The notes under the pieces are model-generated. The model worked only from the letters and a program-made list of their open reading frames with translations. It searched no databases and was not told where the DNA came from. A program made the translations under genes and the position numbers. A stretch of 7,378 nucleotides of DNA from Acidiphilium sp. CAG:727 (GTDB lineage: Bacteria > Bacillota > Clostridia > Christensenellales > Borkfalkiaceae), in contig FR898479.1 in NCBI GenBank assembly GCA_000437515.1, positions 3,422 to 10,799 on the forward strand. The letters run 5' to 3'. This document shows, piece after piece, positions 1-5,738 of the stretch (position 1 is its first letter; each line of letters opens with the position of its first letter).

Positions 1-956
1 TTCCCGCCATGTCGGAATACGACGGCAGAAAATACGGAATCGTAACGCCCGTTAAAAGTCAGGGCGACACTAATCTGTGCTGGGCATATTCGTCCGTTGC
101 GGCGTCTGAAACGAGTATTCTGAAAACGGGCATAGATTCTACCGCAACGGATAAAAATCTCGATCTTAACCCTGTTGCGGCGGCGTACAGAATTCAGAGA
201 AGACAATCCGATCCGCTTAACAATACAAACGGAGAATGGCTGGAGGGTGATTATACTTCGGCTACCGGCAGTCCTTCTAAAATAGCGACCTTGTTTTCGT
301 GCTGGTGGGGGCCGGTATCCGGCAGCGATGCAAAGGTCGACCCGTTTGAAAATTCCCGGTACAGACTTGAAAACGCGATTCTGATTTCCGAATATAAAGA
401 CGATTACGAAAAAAGAATCGCGGCGATAAAACTCGCTATCGCCGAATACGGCGCGGTTACTTTTCAATATAACAACGCTCATAATTACGAATATTACAAT
501 CCGAAGAACGAAAAAAGCGGCAATTCTTATCCGCACGCCTGTACTTTAATAGGTTGGAACGACGATATTCCCGCAGGTAATTTTATGCCCGGAGGCGCGA
601 GCCGGAACGGCGGCTGGCTGGTTAAAAACAGTTATACCGGTTTACCCGACGGATACCCTTATTTTTATATGTCTTACGACAACACGAGTTCGGTCTGTTA
701 CGCTTTTTCGTATGCGAATCGCGATGCCTACGACAGAAATTACTATTACGACGGCGGTATAGACGATTTTTCGCTTCGCAACGACAAAAAGGTCGCCAAC
801 GTCTATCGGGCGGCAGGCAGCGAAGAAAACGGTAAAACGGAGCAAATAAAGGCTGTTAACGTCGGGGGGAAAAGGGGGCGCCTTACACTCTCTAAACGGC
901 AGCGACTACACTCTCGAAGTCGAAATTTACAAAAATCTCGATTTCACTTACGATAA
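1..956 (+). CDS. Papain-like (C1A) surface cysteine protease, N-terminal catalytic part, 5' partial and frameshifted
   Basis: The reading frame is already open at the left edge, so the true start and any signal peptide lie outside; the ATG at 9 is internal. Counting from that ATG, the C1A catalytic set is visible: oxyanion Gln18 in TPVKSQGD, nucleophile Cys24 in NLCWAYS, His176 in YPHACTLIGWNDD, and Asn207 in GWLVKNSYTG. These match papain-fold peptidases of the kind that carry an extra lectin-like beta domain in Bacillota. The frame loses sense after about residue 287 (AVNVGG), at the G6A4G5 run 864-878. From there to 956 the residues are Arg/Ser-rich shadow, while the plausible continuation is one frame over (880-1989). 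The likely role is extracellular or surface peptide hydrolysis. The catalytic site is complete, so the N-terminal product might still be active if made. The family call is firm; the substrate is unknown. Confidence 0.85.
   Translation, partial: PAMSEYDGRKYGIVTPVKSQGDTNLCWAYSSVAASETSILKTGIDSTATDKNLDLNPVAAAYRIQRRQSDPLNNTNGEWLEGDYTSATGSPSKIATLFSCWWGPVSGSDAKVDPFENSRYRLENAILISEYKDDYEKRIAAIKLAIAEYGAVTFQYNNAHNYEYYNPKNEKSGNSYPHACTLIGWNDDIPAGNFMPGGASRNGGWLVKNSYTGLPDGYPYFYMSYDNTSSVCYAFSYANRDAYDRNYYYDGGIDDFSLRNDKKVANVYRAAGSEENGKTEQIKAVNVGGKRGRLTLSKRQRLHSRSRNLQKSRFHLR
864..878 (+). other. Homopolymer frameshift site in the protease gene
   Basis: The bases read G6, A4, G5. Upstream coding is in the frame of position 9. 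Downstream sense coding (ALHSLNGSDYTLEVEIYKN, from 880) is shifted by one base. Removing one base from the run restores a continuous protein through AVNVGGKGGALHS. This could be a real mutation, a phase-variable tract, slippage, or a sequencing or assembly error. Confidence 0.75.
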
Positions 957-1989
957 TTCCGACGCGCCGGTTTCGGGCGGAAAGTCCGTTGCCGTAAAGC
1001 GGCAGTCTTTTGCTTACGGAGGGTTCGTAACAGTAAAACTCGACGAACCGATAACGTTAGAAAAAGGCGAGTGGTTTTCGGTTATCGTCAAGGTGATTTC
1101 CGGCAATGCAAAAATCAGGCTCGGTTATAAAAACGGCAAAGACCTTTCGTATGCGGGTACGTCGTCGGGTTATTCAGGACTCGGCAATTACGTCGGAAGA
1201 ATAAAGGCGTACACTTCGCTTTGCGATACGGAGCCCGAAGAGCATAAACATTCGCTCGTCAGATACGAAGAAGTCAAAGCGACATGTACCGCAAACGGAC
1301 GAAAAGCGCATTACGAATGCGAAGTTTGCGGAAAATCGTTTGCCGACGAATCCGCGGCGAAAGAACTTGACGAAAGAGATCTGACGATACCCGCTTCGCA
1401 TAAACTTATATCGGTTGCGGAAGTCAAAGCGACATGTACCGTAAACGGACGAAAGGAGCATTACGAGTGCGAAGTTTGCGGAAAATCGTTCGCCGACGAA
1501 TCCGCGACGAAAGAACTTGACGAAAGAGATCTGACGATATTCGCTTCGCATAAACTTAAATCGGTTGCGGAAGTCAAAGCGACATGTACCGCAAACGGAC
1601 GAAAAGCGCATTACGAATGCGAAGTTTGCGGAAAATCGTTTGCCGACAAATCCGCGACGAAAGAACTTAACGAAAGCGATCTTACGTTACCTGCGGGGCA
1701 CGTTTTCGGCGAGTGGCAAAAAGAAATTCCTTCAACCGAAAACGGAGAAGGAATAAAAGGACATAAAGATTGCGCCGTGTGCGGAAAACATTTCGATAAA
1801 AACGGAAACGAAATAACCGACTTGAAAATTCCGAAAAAAGACGCGGAGCAAAAGCCCGACGACGGCAAGGGCGACGATAAGCCCGATTTAACTGTTAAAA
1901 GTGGTTGCGGCTCGCGTAACGAATTTCTGTTGCCGTCGGTATCGGTTATAGCGTTAATCGCAATAAAAAAACGCCGCCGCAGTTCATGA
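880..1989 (+). CDS. C-terminal part of the protease: beta domain, three Cys-containing repeats, anchor-like tail
   Basis: This is the continuation of the protease in the shifted frame, which is open from 850 after a TAA at 847. No good start with a ribosome binding site is seen; the first usable in-frame start, GTG at 1093, lies inside the domain, so this is not an independent gene. In order: a beta-rich segment resembling the lectin-like domain that follows C1A catalytic domains (880-1220); three near-identical 50-residue repeats each with ATCT-NGRK--YEC and CEVCGKSFAD (1270-1702); one divergent repeat (GHKDCAVCGKHFD, about 1700-1830); a Lys/Asp-rich linker (DAEQKPDDGKGDDKPD); then SGCGS, a hydrophobic stretch, and KKRRR at the end. 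The Gly-Cys-Gly/hydrophobic/basic ending looks like a surface retention tail. The repeats probably extend or display the protease at the cell surface. The gene ends at TGA 1987-1989. Confidence 0.75.
   Translation, partial: ALHSLNGSDYTLEVEIYKNLDFTYDNSDAPVSGGKSVAVKRQSFAYGGFVTVKLDEPITLEKGEWFSVIVKVISGNAKIRLGYKNGKDLSYAGTSSGYSGLGNYVGRIKAYTSLCDTEPEEHKHSLVRYEEVKATCTANGRKAHYECEVCGKSFADESAAKELDERDLTIPASHKLISVAEVKATCTVNGRKEHYECEVCGKSFADESATKELDERDLTIFASHKLKSVAEVKATCTANGRKAHYECEVCGKSFADKSATKELNESDLTLPAGHVFGEWQKEIPSTENGEGIKGHKDCAVCGKHFDKNGNEITDLKIPKKDAEQKPDDGKGDDKPDLTVKSGCGSRNEFLLPSVSVIALIAIKKRRRSS
1270..1702 (+). repeat. Three 150-bp in-frame tandem repeats in the protease gene
   Basis: The motif gaagtcaaagcgacatgtac recurs at 1270, 1420 and 1570, an exact 150-bp (50-codon) period. 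Each unit encodes EVKATCT, NGRK, YECEVCGKSFAD and KEL-E-DLT. Units 1 and 3 are identical over their first 78 bases (1270-1347 and 1570-1647), whereas unit 2 differs at several bases there. The third unit fades at about 1702 into a divergent fourth repeat. Each unit contributes one early Cys and a CxxC pair, with a His-Lys shortly before the unit, which could bind metal or form disulfides. The near-identity at the DNA level points to recent expansion or gene conversion. Confidence 0.85.
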
Positions 1990-2120
1990 ATTTCTCTTAT
2001 ATTTTGTCAGAATGCGAAAGTTTTAATCGTGAAACGGATTCTTGCGAAATCGATTCGCTTATTCTCATTCCGGCGTTAAATATGATAGGGAAAAGAGGAG
2101 GTAATCTTTTTAATGACTGA
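1986..2120 (+). other. Possible 44-residue small open frame between protease and membrane gene
   Basis: An ATG at 1986 overlaps the protease stop (ATGA, 1986-1989) and opens a 44-codon frame starting MNFSYILSECESF and ending KRGGNLFND, with TGA at 2118-2120 overlapping the next start. Its end contains the ribosome binding site of the 2113 gene. No family is recognised. It is more likely spacer than a gene, but the tight overlaps at both ends are worth recording. Confidence 0.15.
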
Positions 2121-2478
2121 TAAGAAAAAAACATTAATGTATTGGCTTGTTGTCGGTGTGTTTGAGATTATAAGTTTATTGTTGGCAATTTTTTGTATAA
2201 TAAAATTTGTGCCTCAAGATAACTATTTAACAGGTTTTGCATTTTTCTCAATAGGGATTTGCGTGCTTAGTGGTGTATTAATGGTTTTTCATATTGAGAA
2301 AACATTCAATTGGTACTATAAAAAAGCACAGTCGGCGGCGATGCATGCTAGACCCGAGTTTTTTTCGACATCTCTTTTCTTATTAAAAAAAGAAAAAGCA
2401 TATAAAAGATTAAATTTGACTACTTTGATTTTGCAAGGAATAAATATTGTTTTACAAATAGTGTTATTGGTTATATGA
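2113..2478 (+). CDS. Small three-helix membrane protein, possible immunity protein
   Basis: The protein has 121 residues and no recognised family. The ATG at 2113 is preceded by a strong purine-rich site (AAGAGGAGG, about 2093-2101), which supports this start. Hydrophobic segments are visible at about residues 9-31, 38-60 and 103-121. The loop between helices 2 and 3 is charged (YYKKAQSAAMHARPEFF ... KKEKAYKR) and probably cytoplasmic. Immediately downstream is the hairpin 2493-2524, and then an RHS fragment. This is the same order seen after the small gene at 5739-6149 (small gene, near-identical hairpin, RHS fragment). By position it could therefore be the immunity gene of a toxin tip that has been lost, but no toxin coding precedes it. 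Membrane immunity proteins usually guard against pore-forming or membrane toxins. The CDS is well supported; the role is inference. Confidence 0.7.
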   Translation: MTDKKKTLMYWLVVGVFEIISLLLAIFCIIKFVPQDNYLTGFAFFSIGICVLSGVLMVFHIEKTFNWYYKKAQSAAMHARPEFFSTSLFLLKKEKAYKRLNLTTLILQGINIVLQIVLLVI

Positions 2479-2492
2479 TGCATATGTAATGA

Positions 2493-2524
2493 AAAAGGTC
2501 GTAGGAGAAATCCTGCGACCTTTT
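2493..2524 (+). terminator. Hairpin, 14-bp stem with GAAA loop, likely intrinsic terminator
   Basis: Stem 2493-2506 pairs with 2511-2524 (aaaaggtcgtagga / tcctgcgacctttt) with a single U-G wobble and a GAAA tetraloop. The right arm ends in TTTT. It sits 14 bases after the stop of the 2113-2478 gene and has a near-identical partner at 6158-6189. It most likely ends transcription of the preceding gene, although the U tract is short and part of the stem. Confidence 0.65.
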
Positions 2525-2541
2525 GCCATAAATCAAAATGC

Positions 2542-2570
2542 TTGACAAAACCTACGTTTTCGTACATAAT
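2542..2570 (+). promoter_or_regulatory. Sigma-A-like promoter match inside RHS start block, copy 1
   Basis: TTGACA at 2542-2547 and CATAAT at 2565-2570 are separated by 17 bases, a six-of-six and five-of-six match to the consensus. It lies just after the hairpin and upstream of the first RHS core/tip module. The same bases encode RHS residues in the homologous copy (LDKTYVFVYANN), so the match may be a coincidence of coding. If active it would drive the tip and the 2995-3363 gene. Confidence 0.35.
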
Positions 2571-2657
2571 AATGGTAATATCGTTAAGAGAATTTGCCTT
2601 CACGTTAAAAGACGCTACTTTAATCGAAGAATTAGAATCTACGGATAATATTATGAT

Positions 2658-2825
2658 ACCGAAACGAAGCTTTATTTCCTTAAAACACGGTATTATGACC
2701 CCGAAGTCGGTAGATTTATCTCTGTTGACGGAATAGAATATCTTGATCCCGAAACCATAAACGGCTTAAACCTTTACGCTTATTGCAATAACAACCCTGT
2801 TTCCAACGTGGATCCAAACGGTAAC
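2658..2825 (+). repeat. RHS core-end direct repeat (168 bp), copy 1
   Basis: This encodes TETKLYFLKTRYYD through DPNGN. It matches 4856-5023 codon for codon in length, with many synonymous changes. The divergence starts right after DPNGN, the junction where RHS tips are exchanged. Confidence 0.85.
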
Positions 2826-2994
2826 AAATGGTGGCATTGGCTGATTGGGGCAATTATCATAATTGGCTTAGGAGTGGCAACCGTTTTAACTGTGGGGTTA
2901 ACTAGAAACGGCTTGCGAGTTACCGCATATGGAATTAGAGGAATTGCTGATTTGGCAAGAAAAATTCCTTGGTTGATTATATAAGGAAGAATGT

Positions 2995-3363
2995 ATGTTT
3001 GTAAAACGAGTCGAACAATTTAGTGGGTATGAGGCAGATTTAGTTGTATCTGATGGACAGTATAATATAAAGTGCCACTTTAGTTGTTTCCCACCTTTAA
3101 TAAAAATTAAGGAAGGACAGCCTGTCCGAGAGATATTAACATTCTTATCAGAAAATATTGTCAGCGTGGAGCAAAATAAGTATTTAATTAAAAAAGAAGA
3201 AAATTATTACGCTTATTATTTGCAGGGAAAAGTTATAGCTTTAGATAAACCGATGATAAGTATAGGTGATTTAATTATTATGCTTGATTCTGTTTTTCCT
3301 AAAGATATATCGATTGGAGATTACGTGGGTTTAAACGTGAAAAGATTGGATTGTATTTTGTAA
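2995..3363 (+). CDS. Small soluble protein, putative immunity protein of RHS module 1
   Basis: The protein has 122 residues, starting at ATG 2995 only 10 bases after the RHS tip stop, with AAGGAAGA (about 2983-2990) as ribosome binding site. It has no signal peptide or membrane segment and looks like a compact beta-rich protein: FSGYEADLVVSDGQYNIKC at the N-terminus, YYAYYLQGKVI in the middle, and ISIGDYVGLNVKRLDCIL at the end. The alternation of short hydrophobic strands and the 'IGD' turns suggest an OB-like barrel, but this is a visual impression. In RHS loci the gene directly after a toxin tip is normally its immunity gene, which is the basis for the call. No specific immunity family was recognised. 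Confidence 0.7.
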   Translation: MFVKRVEQFSGYEADLVVSDGQYNIKCHFSCFPPLIKIKEGQPVREILTFLSENIVSVEQNKYLIKKEENYYAYYLQGKVIALDKPMISIGDLIIMLDSVFPKDISIGDYVGLNVKRLDCIL

Positions 3364-3440
3364 TAATTCATTTAGATTATTTTGCAATTTCCCAAAGCAC
3401 CGAAGACGGCGAAGAGAATTCCACGCAGGAGATATTAAAT

Positions 3441-3932
3441 ATGAACATAAAGATTTTAAAAGCAACGCTAACTCATGTGGAAGATTTTACATTTGTTTTT
3501 TGTGAATCATGGAAAGTAGCATATAAAAATATTTTATCCGAAGAAGAAATTGAAAAAAATACTAACAAAGAAAAAAGAAAGCAAATGTTTACAAGTCTGT
3601 TTATATCTGAAAATGGATATTTTTTTATAGCATATGATGATTCTTTTCCTTGTGGTATAGTTTATGCTCGTATAGATATTAAAAATAATATAGAAATTGT
3701 TGCTTTATATACGATTCCGGACTATTGGGGAAAAGGGGTAGGTAAAAAGCTTATGGATATAGTTTTAGAAACTGCTAAAAAATATAATTTAAGAAAAATG
3801 GAACTTTGGACACTTGATAAAAATTTTCGTGCAAGAAAATTTTATGAAAAGTACGGTTTTAAATGCTTAAATGAATATAAAGATAGTGGATTTGTTAATT
3901 TAAAAGAAGTAAGTTATAATATGGAAATATAG
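3441..3932 (+). CDS. GNAT-family N-acetyltransferase
   Basis: The protein has 163 residues. ATG 3441 is chosen because AGGAG at 3427-3431 lies 9 bases upstream and the protein then begins MNIKILKATLTHVEDF, a usual GNAT N-terminus; the in-frame extension back to 3351 overlaps the previous gene and has no family-like sequence. The acetyl-CoA loop is at about residues 95-103 (YWGKGVGKK), where a Trp stands in for the usual Gln/Arg before GxGxG. The late motif NFRARKFYEKYGF (128-140) is also typical. It would transfer an acetyl group from acetyl-CoA to an amine; the substrate is unknown. It follows the module 1 immunity-like gene by 77 bases and is AT-rich like the island. It may be cargo, or an enzyme that modifies a toxin or its target, but nothing in the sequence decides this. 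Confidence 0.85.
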   Translation: MNIKILKATLTHVEDFTFVFCESWKVAYKNILSEEEIEKNTNKEKRKQMFTSLFISENGYFFIAYDDSFPCGIVYARIDIKNNIEIVALYTIPDYWGKGVGKKLMDIVLETAKKYNLRKMELWTLDKNFRARKFYEKYGFKCLNEYKDSGFVNLKEVSYNMEI

Positions 3933-4262
3933 GTGTATATAAAATTGAATTCATAAATATTGAGTTTTTTATAATTTATATTGCTTATAATTAAAAAAAC
4001 AAAGGAAAATTGTAAGGAAATATATTCTTCATAAACCAAAAACTTATTTAATATAAAAAAATTTAAATTTGTCTTCAAAAATAACTGTGGATCAGTCATA
4101 TAAAAATTCACCAAGTATGAGAGGATATGATTTTTCAGAAGCAAATATAATTTCTCGAATCAAAAAATTATAACACGCTTGGTTAAAAAATGGAACAAGA
4201 TTGGGAATAAATCATACCGGATATTTTATAATGATATTAGACTTATTTAAGAGGATATTTAG
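3933..4262 (+). pseudogene. Very AT-rich stretch with a decayed toxin-tip-like frame ending in the ATGA overlap (module 2)
   Basis: No intact gene is visible in these 330 bases. One frame gives protein-like sequence interrupted by TAA at 4054 and TAA at 4171: SSKITVDQSYKNSP, MRGYDFSEANIISRIKKL, stop, HAWLKNGTRLGINHTGYF, LDLFKRIFR. It ends at TGA 4264-4266, overlapping the ATG of the 4263 gene by ATGA, as expected for a translationally coupled toxin-immunity pair. No RHS core end is found upstream, so the module has lost its junction. Reading it as a dead toxin tip is an inference from position and overlap; the sequence matches no family I recognise. Confidence 0.35.
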
Positions 4263-4616
4263 ATGATAAGAAGGAAAATGATAGATAGATTGTTGCGTAA
4301 AAATTACAATGAATTGACGATAACAGAAAAAATTGAAATCGCATATGAAAAATATTATAACAAACAAAAGGTAACTTATGAAGAGTATGTTTTGATGCTA
4401 GCAACAAATGATGAAATATATTTTTTATATGCTAATGATGAATATCAAATTGTCTATGATTCCAGTGAGTCTGTTTCAATGTGTATTACTGAGTTCAAAG
4501 GGACACAAAAAGTTTCAGGGCGTAGTGAGAGTTTTTCATCAATAATTGAACTTTTAGATAAATTTAGAATCGAAGGGAAAAGGATTCGGGATATTTGGGA
4601 TGAAGTAACATTTTAG
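4263..4616 (+). CDS. Small soluble protein, putative immunity protein of module 2
   Basis: The protein has 117 residues. ATG 4263 is preceded by AAGAGGA (about 4249-4254) at good spacing. The N-terminal half is helical and charged (MIRRKMIDRLLRKNYNEL, TEKIEIAYEKYYNKQKVT). The C-terminal half alternates strands (EIYFLYANDEYQIVYDSSES, VSMCITEFKG) and ends in a helix with FRIEGKRIRDIWDEVTF. There is no signal peptide or membrane segment. Its start overlaps a decayed frame by ATGA and it sits between two RHS tip modules, which makes an immunity role the best guess. The frame is intact although its presumed toxin is not, a pattern expected for orphan immunity genes kept for protection against kin. 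No family was recognised. Confidence 0.7.
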   Translation: MIRRKMIDRLLRKNYNELTITEKIEIAYEKYYNKQKVTYEEYVLMLATNDEIYFLYANDEYQIVYDSSESVSMCITEFKGTQKVSGRSESFSSIIELLDKFRIEGKRIRDIWDEVTF

Positions 4617-4828
4617 CTATTAAAATGCGTTTCCAACTTGTAGGGTATCGAGTTGCCCGTTGTGGCAACTCCTTATCCTGCCTGCTTGGTTCAAATCTTT
4701 ACCATAAAGGATTGTTGTAAAAACTATGGATTTTATGGCGGGTTAAGAAAAATGCAACAAAGTTGATTTTTATATGAAAACAATCGGGAAACACGATTTC
4801 CTTAACTTCATTTGCGGACAAGCCGTAA
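4617..4828 (+). other. Intergenic stretch with a small hairpin, no convincing gene
   Basis: No gene is seen. A hairpin at 4650-4671 (gagttgcc / ggcaactc, 6-base loop) lies 34 bases after the preceding stop but lacks a T run, so it is a weak terminator candidate. Around 4770-4825, in the same frame as the following RHS core, short protein-like stretches (SGNTISLTSFADKP) are broken by TGA and TAA, which suggests a decayed RHS repeat. Confidence 0.4.
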
Positions 4829-5713
4829 AAAGGTGAGGTTATTCGTGTCAGTTCCGAAGAAACCGAACTGTATTTCCTCAAGACGAGATATTACGACCCC
4901 GAAGTCGGTAGATTTATAACGATTGACGGAATTGAATATCTCAATCCTGAAACCATCAATGGGTTGAACCTTTACGCATACTGCGGAAATAATCCGGTTT
5001 CCAATGTTGACCCTAACGGGAATGATTTTTGGAGTTGGTTTTTAGGCGGCTTGTCTTTGGTTGGTGGCGTGATATTATGCTTTGTTCCCGGCGGACAGGC
5101 TATAGGTGCGGCTCTTATTGTCGGCGGCGTCTCAATTACAGCTTCTAACATCATGACGGCAGCAGGCGTTGACAGTAAAATAGCAAGCCTAATTTCGTCT
5201 GGCTTGGATATTGTTGCTGGCATAGCTTTGTGTTTTGTCCCTGGCATGCAAGGTCTTGGCGCAAGTTTGATTGGTTCGGGCGCACTAGGTATTGCTGGTG
5301 GTTATATCAGCGAGGCTCTAGGTGGTAGTTTTGAACTTGGTGCGGCAATCGGAAGCATTATAGGTGGTTTTATTGGCGGTAAGGCTTATAAAATGTACGA
5401 TGCTCATAAAATCGGCAAAATAGCCCAGCAAGGGACTGTTGTTATAGGAGAAACAATGAGTAGGGTGCACGCTCAAGCGGATTTAATTGGTGCAGGCACA
5501 TTTAAAGCTTCTAAAGGGGCTAATTTATTGTATAAGATATTCCCTAAATTGGGTTCGGCACTTACAATGTCTGAAAATATGACATGGATTCGTAGAGTAA
5601 TTGCTTCTGGGGTGGATATTGTTGATATTGGTATAGATTTAACAAGAGCGAATCGTAGTATATTCTATTCTATGGAATTGCAACACGTCTTTAAATTTTT
5701 GCTGATGATGTGA
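4829..5713 (+). CDS. RHS core end with glycine-rich pre-toxin region and C-terminal toxin-like domain, 5' truncated (module 3)
   Basis: The frame opens at 4829 after TAA 4826 and has no proper start; TTG at 4964 is inside the RHS core. It reads EETELYFLKTRYYDPEVGRF, then DGIEYLNPETINGLN and NPVSNVDPNGN at 5009-5023, where the conserved core ends. The tip (about 230 residues) starts with a hydrophobic Gly/Ala-rich region containing a twice-repeated LCFVPG-Q motif 51 residues apart and glycine-zipper helices (GAAIGSIIGGFIGGKAYK), typical of pre-toxin linkers in polymorphic toxins. The last ~75 residues carry VIGETMSRVHAQAD, SKGANLLYK, NMTWIRRVIASGVDIVDIGI and RSIFYSMEL, which I take as the toxin domain; its activity is not known to me. 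After FYSMEL the end (QHVFKFLLMM) looks unlike the rest, so the C-terminus may be altered. The stop lies 25 bases before the 5739 gene. Confidence 0.75.
   Translation, partial: KGEVIRVSSEETELYFLKTRYYDPEVGRFITIDGIEYLNPETINGLNLYAYCGNNPVSNVDPNGNDFWSWFLGGLSLVGGVILCFVPGGQAIGAALIVGGVSITASNIMTAAGVDSKIASLISSGLDIVAGIALCFVPGMQGLGASLIGSGALGIAGGYISEALGGSFELGAAIGSIIGGFIGGKAYKMYDAHKIGKIAQQGTVVIGETMSRVHAQADLIGAGTFKASKGANLLYKIFPKLGSALTMSENMTWIRRVIASGVDIVDIGIDLTRANRSIFYSMELQHVFKFLLMM
4856..5023 (+). repeat. RHS core-end direct repeat (168 bp), copy 2
   Basis: This encodes EETELYFLKTRYYD through DPNGN, nearly the same protein as 2658-2825 (S/T, V/I, D/N and N/G changes). The many synonymous differences show the copies are not a very recent duplication. 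Confidence 0.85.
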
Positions 5714-5738
5714 TTTGTCGCTAAATTGGAGGATATTT

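Larger units (their letters stand above)
2491..2648 (+). repeat. Hairpin plus RHS-start direct repeat, copy 1
   Basis: This is homologous to 6157-6319: the hairpin, TTTTGCC, CTTGACAAAACCTA, GGTAATATCGTTAAG and ATCGAAGAATTAGAATCT are shared. Copy 1 has small deletions that break the RHS frame, after which the sequence jumps directly into the core-end block. Such repeats are the likely sites of cassette recombination. Confidence 0.75.
2539..2984 (+). pseudogene. RHS (YD-repeat) fragment with core end and very short C-terminal tip, orphan module 1
   Basis: This is a broken RHS fragment. The first part (about 2539-2648) is homologous to 6203-6313 but has frame breaks: KTYVFVHNNGNIVK is read in one frame and FAFTLKDATLIEELESTD in another. 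A third frame opens at 2649 after TAA and reads YYDTETKLYFLKTRYYD, then PEVGRF, DGIEYLDPETINGLN and NPVSNVDPNGN, the hallmark end of the RHS core. Only about 52 residues follow the DPNGN junction: KWWHW, a hydrophobic helix (LIGAIIIIGLGVATVLTVGL) and a basic tail ending KIPWLII, with TAA at 2982-2984. No start codon with a ribosome binding site fits, so it is a cassette rather than a full gene. The tip is much shorter than usual toxin domains and is probably a deletion remnant or a small membrane-active peptide. The adjacent 2995 gene is the likely former immunity partner. Confidence 0.75.

Noticed and set aside
1270..1702. CRISPR-like array
   Set aside because: The repeats are contiguous, in frame with the protease and 150 bp long, with no unique spacers.
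1174..1868. Long open frames on the minus strand and a second plus frame across the protease repeats
   Set aside because: They are shadows of the 150-bp repeats; their sequences are Arg/Phe/Ser-rich, repeat with the same period and have no ribosome binding sites.
2542..2736. A 64-residue plus-strand gene starting at TTG
   Set aside because: It is partly an RHS fragment in one frame and partly out-of-frame reading of the RHS core; the TTG has no ribosome binding site.
3351..3440. N-terminal extension of the GNAT protein
   Set aside because: It overlaps the preceding gene, shows no GNAT sequence, and the ATG at 3441 has its own AGGAG site.
4054..4173. Stop-codon reassignment to explain TAA inside the protein-like frame
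   Set aside because: TAA ends several intact genes in this window, so decay of the frame is the simpler explanation.
4650..4671. Hairpin as a full intrinsic terminator
   Set aside because: The stem is only 8 bp and no T run follows; it is mentioned only as a weak candidate.
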